A stretch of DNA of 64,000 nt from Fistulifera solaris (lineage: Eukaryota; Bacillariophyta; Bacillariophyceae; Naviculales; Stauroneidaceae): the NCBI GenBank assembly GCA_030295235.1, contig AP026162.1, positions 1,550,001-1,614,000 on the forward strand. Direction: 5' to 3'. Made by a program: the position numbers and the translations under genes. Below the pieces are notes generated by a model. That model ran no database searches and had not been told where the DNA came from. It saw nothing but the letters and a program-made list of their open reading frames with translations. Numbering within the stretch: position 1 is the first letter of the stretch; each line of letters opens with the position of its first letter. Below are positions 57,187-64,000 of the stretch, piece by piece.

Positions 57187-57601
57187 TCGAACGACTAAAC
57201 AAGAATTCAGCTGAAGGGAGACGAAGAAATCCTTTCTTGTCAAGATGACTTTTGTTCTTGTAGACGGCTTTCAAATTTCGACACTCAACGAATGCAATAA
57301 AATGGCGGCATAGCCGGAGTTGCACGAAGAACAGGTCGTCAATTTATTTAGCTTATATATATGCTGCTGTTTACGTCACAAAAGTCTTTCAACGGAAAAC
57401 GTTCCGAGTGTCACTTAGTGGCATGGCATAATATATTTCCGTTGACAAGAATGTATTTGTTGGTACTTAGAGATGTCTACTGAGGGCTGAGGTGCACGCT
57501 CTGCGACATTGGTTTCCAACATTTCGACGAAAGCAAAAAATGCACCGCGCGAAAAAGAACTGCGTTACGAAAGGTAATAATTAGTAATAACTGCTTGTTT
57601 G
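57187..57601. other. Divergent intergenic region
   Basis: About 415 bp between the hypothetical gene and the prolyl 4-hydroxylase. Nothing is recognised beyond AT-rich DNA. Confidence 0.35.
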
Positions 57602-59116
57602 ATGCATGTTAATGATAGTCTTGTGATCGAGCTAAAATCCTATTCAGAAGGCCAAAACCATCATTTAGGTCGCGACAGTCGTACTCGTCCCTCCATGAAC
57701 GGAACAAATACTGCACCAAAGCGAAGGGCGGGTCTATCGAACAAGCCTGAAGTGCACTCACTGGAAAACAATAAACCGACTAATACTCTGTACAAAGAAA
57801 AGCCCTTCCAGGACGTTACGTCGAAACCATTGGTGTCTTTGAGCAGTATTTTCGTCGCTATACTTGTGCTTTTCTTAGCGTTCGCTACCGCTACTTTTCT
57901 ACAACATCACAACAATCGACGGGGTCGAGCAATGGAAACCGAGAGAAATTTGATACACGATGATTTGACTAGTGGGACGGATAATAAGATGGACCCATGC
58001 CCTGAACAAACTTTGAGAGATTTTTGGAGCGATTTCGCAACTCCAGGTTACCACATTATTTGCTTGAAACGATCTCGAAAACCTGAGGACGCGTTCATTC
58101 AGGCCAGTTTCTACGAAAATGGTCTCAAAGCACGTGAGAATACTGTAGTACTCCCTCTCACTTTGAACTGGGAGTCATTAAAGCAGTCTTTCGTGGAAAA
58201 CTTGGGTTTACAAAAGAATATTTCGGACCGACAGCCTTGGGCACTCTATTCAACCACTGGCGTTCGTCTGGTAAGCGAAGAAGAGCAAGAACCTGTAGCT
58301 GGTCAGTATCCCAACAGGCTGGCTGAGTACGGAGTATTTCTACTATTTGAAGGCGGTCAATTCATTTGGCCCGGTGTCCGCATTGGTTTCCGTCGTGCTG
58401 TTGACCTTTACTCCGTAATGCCTCCAGAAAGTCCTGATTTAAGCGATCGGCACCGCGAAGTCGTACTTGAAACATTGTCTGTGACACCGTTGGTTCTTTC
58501 TGTTACCGGATTTTTGACTACTGAGGAGTGTCAACACATACAAAGACTTGCAGAACCGTCGATGGAATACTCAGAGGTGGTTCTCATGGACAAAGATGCT
58601 GGAAGACCTGCATCTGACTTTCGAACGTCACAGACAACATTCTTGCGGTCTACGGATGATTTTATGGTGGATATTGACTATCGAACGTCGAGCTTAGTAC
58701 GACTGCCGCGAAGTCACCAAGAGTCGGTTCAGGTGCTCCGGTATGGCCTTGGTGAAAAATACGACAATCACCATGACTATTTTGATCCTAGGGCTTATCA
58801 AAACGACCAGAGAACATTAAGTCGCATCAAAAATGGACGAAAGAATAGAATGGTGACAGTATTTTGGTATTTGAGTGACGTCGTGTCGGGCGGAGAGACA
58901 GTCTTTCCTCGCTTCAACGGAGGAAGGGAAAAGAATATGAAAGACTGCGAAACGGGTCTAAAGGTGAAGCCAGAGGTGGGAAAAGTGATTATCTTTTACA
59001 GTATGAAACCGGATGGCAAGCTGGATCCTTCCAGTCTCCATGGGGCGTGTCCTGTACAAGAAGGCGTTAAATGGGCTGCAAACAAATGGGTATGGAATGA
59101 GCCTATGAGGTTTTGA
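57602..59116 (+). CDS. Prolyl 4-hydroxylase-like 2-oxoglutarate dioxygenase
   Basis: 504 aa, ATG 57602, single exon. Type II membrane topology: a basic cytosolic N-terminus, then a transmembrane segment (SIFVAILVLFLAFATATFL, about residues 82-100), then a lumenal catalytic domain. The P4H fold is marked by SVTGFLTTEECQHIQRLAEP, YDNHHDYFDP (iron-binding His390 and Asp392), FWYLSDVVSGGETVFP and LHGACPVQEGVKWAANKWVW (distal His480 and 2-oxoglutarate-binding Lys about 490). Likely ER/Golgi hydroxylation of prolines in secreted or wall glycoproteins. A region before the core (DRQPWALYSTTGVRL) is ubiquitin-like in pattern. Confidence 0.9.
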   Translation: MHVNDSLVIELKSYSEGQNHHLGRDSRTRPSMNGTNTAPKRRAGLSNKPEVHSLENNKPTNTLYKEKPFQDVTSKPLVSLSSIFVAILVLFLAFATATFLQHHNNRRGRAMETERNLIHDDLTSGTDNKMDPCPEQTLRDFWSDFATPGYHIICLKRSRKPEDAFIQASFYENGLKARENTVVLPLTLNWESLKQSFVENLGLQKNISDRQPWALYSTTGVRLVSEEEQEPVAGQYPNRLAEYGVFLLFEGGQFIWPGVRIGFRRAVDLYSVMPPESPDLSDRHREVVLETLSVTPLVLSVTGFLTTEECQHIQRLAEPSMEYSEVVLMDKDAGRPASDFRTSQTTFLRSTDDFMVDIDYRTSSLVRLPRSHQESVQVLRYGLGEKYDNHHDYFDPRAYQNDQRTLSRIKNGRKNRMVTVFWYLSDVVSGGETVFPRFNGGREKNMKDCETGLKVKPEVGKVIIFYSMKPDGKLDPSSLHGACPVQEGVKWAANKWVWNEPMRF

Positions 59117-59459
59117 AAGCCGTTCTGGAAAGTTCTAGTTATCATCAGTTTTCATAGCTTCAAAGCGATTTAGCCTATAATTTATTCACCTAGACTACTA
59201 CTGTAAGAGAGAGCTCTTGAATAAAGATCGTTAGATGACTCTCTAGTCGTCTCTAGCTGTTTAGTCTAAACGGATAGCAATTAACGCCTTTTCAACGTCC
59301 CTTACACTAGATGCTTTCTGAACGGAAATCGTTCGATCGCACCATCATTACATATTTACGTGAAGGAGTACCATATCCTTATTTTGAATGCCAAGTGGCG
59401 AAGTCGAACTGTTTTACTCCGTATTTGACATCAATAACAAATCATATATTGCTTTGACC
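59117..59459. other. Intergenic region
   Basis: About 340 bp between P4H and the CTL gene. No feature recognised. Confidence 0.35.
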
Positions 59460-61112
59460 ATGAGCAGCACAGCGACCCCTTATTATCAGCAGGGTCGTAC
59501 CCTCAGCCACTTGTGGTGAGGGGGGACGTATGTAGCACCGGATCGAGGTACCGCCAAACACTCTAAAGATTCGCAATCTGGAGTGTACGTAAATTCCAAT
59601 GCAGCTCGTCTCTACGATGAAGGGCTGACAGTAACGGATTTGAAGCCCGATGCTCCTGCTGGGCGTCCCTGTCGTGATGTGTTTTGGGGCCTACTGTTCT
59701 ATGCGCATATATTCCTTTTGGCGGGTCTGGCTTTCTTATTCACGCCGACTATGATTCAAGACGTCGCCGAGGGCGTCGAACAAGGCGGGCAACGAATGAT
59801 GCGGATGCTAGAGGAAAGAAACTACGGCAACGAAAACGACGAGTCTGGTATTAGTCCTGCGGCTCTTGTTGTTTCACTTTGTTTGTCGAGTGTGTACGCG
59901 CTAGGCGTCTCAACTCTAGCACTTGGTTTCATGATGTCCTTTGCCGAAGTTCTCATCAAGCTGGCTCTCTTCTTTAATATCGCTTTCTTCGGGGTACTTG
60001 CAACTTTTTTCTTTCCTTGGAGGAGCGATTGGTGCGGCTCTCATGTGTCTTCTTATGAGTGCGTTTTCGGCTTATTATGCTTACCGAGTATGGGATCGAA
60101 TACCGTTCGCGGCTGCTAACTTGGTGACAGCAGTTACGGCGGTTCGTGCCAATATGGGCCTCGCTTTTTACGCATATTTGTCTTTGGTGATTCTTTTTGG
60201 TTGGAGTATCTTCTGGGCGATAAGTTCGGTCTCTACCATGTATGTTCTGGGAGGGTGCAACCCCCAACTCGAATGTCAGAATGAAGTCGGTGCGTCGATC
60301 ATCTTCTTGTTCCTGATTAGCTACTATTGGACGATTCAAGTCATTTCTAATGTAGTGCACGTCACAACCAGTGGTACCGTCGGCACATGGTGGATGGTTC
60401 CGGAAGAAGCGAATGGATGCTGCTCACAAGCCGTGCGAGATTCATACTATCGAAGCATGACGACATCCTTTGGAAGCATCTGTTTAGGGAGTCTGATTGT
60501 GGCGATTTTACAAGCGATCAAGGAGACTCTTCACCATGCAAGAGAAGAACATGGTAGTGCTCTAGCGTGCTGCGCTGAATGTATTATCGGTTGCGTGGAA
60601 AGTCTAATGGAATATTTTAACAAGTGGGCATTCGGTACGTTTGTCAGCATATCCGTTCAACTTTTCCAATCAATCAACCTCACGCACGTATCATCGAACG
60701 ATCTAAAGTTTATGTTGGGCTTTATGGTTTCAGCTTTGTAGAAGCGGGTGGTAATGTCATGAAACTCTTTAGGGAACGAGGATGGACAAGTATCATTACT
60801 GATTACATGATCGACACGGTGTTGTTCATGGTTAGTTTGGGAATCGCGATTCTCGTTGGAGTTCTGGCGATGTTCACCAGTGCTTTTCAGGGTGGTAATG
60901 ACGGGGGAACACTGGGCCTGTCGTTTGTCATTGGATTCATCGTTGGTTATAGTATGTGCACGACTCTTTTTTCAGTTGTCAGCAGCGCTGTCAACACGGT
61001 AATCGTGTGCTACGCAGAAGCGCCAAATGAGTTTCAAGCCAACCACCAGGAGCTTTCAAACAACATGAGGGATGCATGGCGAAGAACGTGGCCCAATGAA
61101 TTCAATTACTAG
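59460..61112 (+). CDS. Choline transporter-like protein (CTL/SLC44, PNS1 type)
   Basis: Exons 59460-60634 and 60709-61112 (74 bp intron), about 525 aa. The core has about ten hydrophobic segments and family phrases: CRDVFWGLLFYAHI, FFLGGAIGAALM, RIPFAAANLVTAVTAV, VVHVTTSGTVGTWW, SYYRSMTTSFGSICLGSLIVAI, NKWAFVYVGLYGFSFVEAG, and a C-terminal FVIGFIVGYSM with AEAPNEF. SLC44 proteins move choline or act in membrane lipid supply. Position 59517-59519 is an in-frame TGA 19 codons after the ATG, with good reading frame on both sides. T run 60005-60010 is one long. Confidence 0.8.
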
Positions 61113-61218
61113 TGGGCAGCGGTAGTTCCTTGTTGTTGAGTAGACCGAAATGTAAAGAAGTAAAGACCGAAAAATTACACTTGTCAACGAGATTGCACCA
61201 AGCCTTTTAGTAAACTAC

Positions 61219-62136
61219 TTACAGACTGACGGAATGAGATACCTCGTGCGCTTTCTGCTCCCGCTCTCGTGCCTGTTCAGCAGTGAGAATCAGCACTCCA
61301 TCGAGATCACAGAACACAAGATCATTCGGTCGACATTCCACATCCCCGAGGCGAACTGATAGCTGTGATTGACCCTCTCCATTCCGTTTGGACTTACGCG
61401 GTGTAGAACCCAAAGCCATGACTCCTAACTTAACTTTCGACAGTGCCGCAACATCCCGTACACATCCATGTATCAGAATACCGGCCCAGTTGTTCTCCTG
61501 AGCTTTGATTGCCAGCATATCACCGAGCAATGCACAGCGCATAGAAGCTCCACCATCTACCACCAAAACGCTTCCTTTTCCATCTGTTTCTACAAGCTCC
61601 TTTACACGAGAGTTGTCTTCGAAGCACTTGACTGTGACGACTGGTCCGTAAAACTGCTTGATACCTCCAAAGGATCGCCACGCCACAGTCGGCACCCGCG
61701 CTGTATCTAAGTACTCATCGTATAAATCACACGTTGGAACGAAACCAGCTTTATAGGACGAACTCGAAGACAACTTTCTCTTTTTCGGTGTCGAATCGTT
61801 AAAGTCGCCGCCATTACTGAACATTTCCATTTTCTGGAGATGATCTTCGTGTCGTATCCTTACGTGATACCGCACACCGGAACTATCACCGCACTGATAA
61901 GTTACTCTCTTATTACACTTCAAGCACCACGCATCGACGGCATCTTTCGACTCCCAGGTTTTGTCTGGATCAAATCGCGGCGCAATAAGTTGAATGAAGT
62001 CCCAATACGTTGTACCCACGGCAGAAACTCTGGCCCGTTTCATCGGAAAGAGTAATCGGGGGTCAATGTGGTTCGGATCGTCTGCAGTTCCTTCTTCTTG
62101 TCCCTCGACTTTTTCGTCATTGGGTAAAGAGCTCAT
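61219..62136 (-). CDS. BED-type zinc finger fused to RraA-like domain
   Basis: 305 aa, ATG 62136, single intact exon. Residues about 40-100 form a BED-like finger: TYWDFIQLIAPRFDP, WCLKCNKRVTYQCGDSSGV, VRIRHEDHL (Cys-x2-Cys ... His-x4-5-His pattern). A Ser/Lys-rich linker (KKRKLSSSSS) follows, then a complete RraA/HMG-aldolase-like fold: CDLYDEYLDTARVP, GPVVTVKC, VLVVDGGASMRCALLGDMLA, GILIHGCVRDVAALS, and VECRPNDLVFCDLDGVLIL. RraA proteins inhibit RNase E or act as oxaloacetate/HMG aldolases; which applies here is unknown. The DNA-binding finger on an RraA body is unusual. Confidence 0.85.
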   Translation of the reverse strand: MSSLPNDEKVEGQEEGTADDPNHIDPRLLFPMKRARVSAVGTTYWDFIQLIAPRFDPDKTWESKDAVDAWCLKCNKRVTYQCGDSSGVRYHVRIRHEDHLQKMEMFSNGGDFNDSTPKKRKLSSSSSYKAGFVPTCDLYDEYLDTARVPTVAWRSFGGIKQFYGPVVTVKCFEDNSRVKELVETDGKGSVLVVDGGASMRCALLGDMLAIKAQENNWAGILIHGCVRDVAALSKVKLGVMALGSTPRKSKRNGEGQSQLSVRLGDVECRPNDLVFCDLDGVLILTAEQAREREQKAHEVSHSVSL

Positions 62137-62614
62137 CTCCGTGAGCTTTAATGTTGTGATCTTAGTTGGTAATGAGTACTAATACAATTGCAATCTTTAT
62201 TACTCCGGAGTATTACGCCGCATTGCCTTTATTTTGCACGACAACGACGAAATGCGATTCAAATCCAGTCACGACAAAAAGTAATATACACTTTGGGACT
62301 ATAGTAGGGTGCCTGATCGCGCATCGCGCAAGGGTTCTTTGTGATCGCTCCAACGAAATTTACCAGAGGTCTATAGAGTAAAAAGTAGTCTGGTGATTAC
62401 ATCGCATTCGCAGCGGTAAACACGTCAAAGCGTTCATCGCGGGCGGCCGTTTTCACACAAAAACTGAAACCGAAAAAATGAAAACTATATACCATGAAGA
62501 GAAAACGGCCAAGTAAAACATGAATGACCCGTTTTCATCTTTTTTATCGTGCAGCGGTATCATCAATCGGCATCATGAAAGGCTCACAATTTTATTGTTG
62601 GACGAAAACATATC
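62137..62614. other. Divergent intergenic region
   Basis: About 480 bp between the RraA-like and secreted protein genes. No feature recognised. Confidence 0.35.
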
Positions 62615-63418
62615 ATGAAAAGCTTCCTTGCCCTTTTCTTTGCTGCCTCGGCCTTTCTCGTCGTCTCGGCTTTCGCCGACGAAGACATTGGTCTCTGCTG
62701 CCTATGTGACGACTGCAAGCCTGTTGTTCGTGGCCGTGAATCTCTGAAGGTTGATGACAAGGGGAAAACCTGCAATGCTCTTTACATGGAGCTGGCGGAC
62801 CCTACGAACGACTCCAAAATGGGCAACTCCCTGTGTCTCAATCAGATTCGTCGGTTTCGTTCTCATTGCTGCGATGCCACGCATATCCCCATTGAGATTG
62901 TACAAGCTCCGACTCCCGCGCCCAATTTCGGAATGGAAGAAGGAACCGAGCCCATCTGCAACATCTGCCGCGATGGTTCGTATCCAACGATTCCCTTCGC
63001 CAAGATTGTTACATTTGATCGCTTCATCAAAGGAGAAAAGACTTGCGATGAACTGTACCGTATGGGACTAACAGGCAACATCCCGGATCAAATCTGCAAT
63101 CCATTGGTGAATTATGCGAAACGGCCCTGTGGTTGCACGTCGAATCAAGCCCTTCGTGCGCCGACACGCTCTCCCACAGCCGCACCAGTCACCATTCCTT
63201 CGACGAGTCCTACCAGTGATCCTTCTATGACTCCTTCACACAACTCTGAAACTTCAGCAAGCCCTTCTACTAGCCCTTCGCTCGCACCCTCCCAGGCGCT
63301 GAGCGAGATCGACGATTCGTGGAAAGAAAGCACTTGGTGGAAAATGATCATGAAACGCATGTCGAGATTCTTCAACCGCGAACAGCGTCGCTTGAGAGGA
63401 AAGTACGAGCTTAACTGA
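62615..63418 (+). CDS. Secreted cysteine-rich protein with PT/PS-rich stalk
   Basis: 267 aa, ATG 62615, intact. Signal peptide MKSFLALFFAASAFLVVSAF, cleaved near ADED. Two related cysteine modules follow: LCCLCDDC...TCNALYMELADP...CLNQIRRFRSHCC and ICNICRDGSYPTIPFAKIV...TCDELYRMGLTGNIPDQIC...PCGC. A Thr/Ser/Pro-rich stalk comes next (SPTAAPVTIPSTSPTSDPS), and then a basic C-terminus (FFNREQRRLRGKYELN). From memory such modules are frequent in diatom secreted and cell-surface proteins. Function unknown; wall or adhesion role is inferred. Confidence 0.85.
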   Translation: MKSFLALFFAASAFLVVSAFADEDIGLCCLCDDCKPVVRGRESLKVDDKGKTCNALYMELADPTNDSKMGNSLCLNQIRRFRSHCCDATHIPIEIVQAPTPAPNFGMEEGTEPICNICRDGSYPTIPFAKIVTFDRFIKGEKTCDELYRMGLTGNIPDQICNPLVNYAKRPCGCTSNQALRAPTRSPTAAPVTIPSTSPTSDPSMTPSHNSETSASPSTSPSLAPSQALSEIDDSWKESTWWKMIMKRMSRFFNREQRRLRGKYELN

Positions 63419-63757
63419 GCTTTTTACTTGTGTGGTAAACGAAGGCAACACAACATAATTCTAGAATAAAGAGTAAAAACAATGATAATTAACGAGATGA
63501 TCCTGGACCCTTGACCGCCATAGTCTACTTTGATGTCGTAACGACACTGAAGTAACACCACCTGTTCAGATCGTGTTGCGTACGATCCGAACCCCGAATG
63601 AATTCAATTGTTCTTTTCATCCCATAGTAAACATCGTAAAAAGATCCCACCATACTTGCAGAACACACGAGCTTGACACGGCGAAATAGGCGTTGTCAAG
63701 AATCTTTCGCTTTGATCTCATAAAAAATTGTTCTTCGTCTTCTTTGAATACTTTTCA
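63419..63757. other. Intergenic region
   Basis: About 340 bp upstream of the truncated plastid preprotein gene. No feature recognised. Confidence 0.35.
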
Positions 63758-64000
63758 ATGCGTATTCTTTCACTTGCTCCGCTCTTAGCCCTTGTGGCGT
63801 CAAGCTATGGCTTTACTGCGACTGCGCCTCCGATGCGTTCGGTAAGTTTATGCTCGTCATCTGTGCCGTTCGATTTGCTCTGGTGAGAAACCTCTTCTAA
63901 CTTCCGACACAATAGGCTGCTACTCGCATGTCTCTCATGACTCAAAGTGAGAGTGACGCTTTGATTGCCAAAGTGAATGACTGTGCTGAAAGCGAGTGCG
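63758..64000 (+). CDS. Plastid preprotein, 5' part (runs off window)
   Basis: Exon 1 63758-63841 encodes MRILSLAPLLALVASSYGF then TATAPPMRS, a signal peptide with the diatom YGF/ASAF-type cleavage site and a short transit region. The donor is GTAAGT at 63842 and the acceptor AG at 63914-63915 (74 bp intron). Exon 2 starts AATRMSLMTQSESDALIAK and then has two cysteines in VNDCAESEC before the window ends. Plastid location is well supported by pattern; identity cannot be told. Confidence 0.75.

Noticed and set aside
59517-59519. Selenocysteine at the in-frame TGA of the CTL gene
   Set aside because: SLC44 proteins have no Sec at this site, and no SECIS-like element was recognised.
1-64000. Programmed ribosomal frameshifting as cause of the split frames
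   Set aside because: Breaks occur in unrelated genes, in both directions, at runs of A, C, G and T without a common slippery site or downstream structure.

Overview
The window looks like nuclear DNA of a diatom, most likely a pennate one close to Phaeodactylum tricornutum (inference from gene content; no search could be run). The evidence is as follows. Genes are short, dense and eukaryotic, with 0-2 small GT-AG introns of about 58-214 bp. There is a split tRNA and a type II tRNA-Leu. Several predicted plastid preproteins carry a signal peptide followed by a Phe at or near the cleavage site (EPSP synthase, a HAD protein, the truncated last gene), which is the diatom bipartite targeting signal. 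Many proteins are core eukaryotic factors: WDR83, MPP6, codanin-1, CDC26, RFC3, EXOC3-like, VPS53, DDX52/ROK1, TCF25/RQC1, BUB3.

Layout. 1-11.2 kb: HEAT protein tail, WDR83, a two-domain alpha/beta-hydrolase/acyltransferase (phytyl ester synthase type), MPP6, HAD phosphatase, mu-homology protein, ELM2-SANT-PHD chromatin protein and an SDR. 11.2-24.2 kb: codanin-like protein, SDR, tRNA-Leu, CDC26, small membrane protein, RFC3, VAT1-like oxidoreductase, small basic protein and EXOC3-like protein. 24.2-31 kb: a gene-poor accessory stretch with a split tRNA-Thr, about 2.65 tandem copies of a 1.06 kb unit, and an adjacent frame-broken gene with NUMOD4/HNH- and AP2-like parts. 31.4-51.2 kb: VPS53, DDX52, SEL1-repeat protein, TCF25, EPSP synthase, hemerythrin-like protein, RNB exoribonuclease, patatin and a beta-propeller/dioxygenase-like gene. 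51.2-53.4 kb: a fold-back element and a GPN-loop GTPase fragment. 53.4-64 kb: WD protein, BUB3, diatom hypothetical, prolyl 4-hydroxylase, choline-transporter-like protein, zinc-finger/RraA fusion, cysteine-rich secreted protein and a truncated plastid preprotein.

Two features stand out. First, a family of near-perfect palindromes built on a CCAGAAATTCTGG core forms two hairpin arrays (14951-15325 and 38590-39240) and also occurs singly at two more intergenic sites. Second, at least 18 otherwise well-conserved genes are broken by one-base length differences, mostly in homopolymer runs (about 20 sites). The simplest reading is assembly error, so most split reading frames here should be treated as single intact genes. 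I give joined gene extents for these host genes and state where the break lies.

The genes do not form one pathway. Functional themes are cell-cycle and genome maintenance (CDC26, BUB3, RFC3, codanin), vesicle tethering (VPS53, EXOC3-like), RNA and ribosome work (MPP6, DDX52, TCF25, RNB) and plastid metabolism (EPSP synthase, PES-like, HAD).
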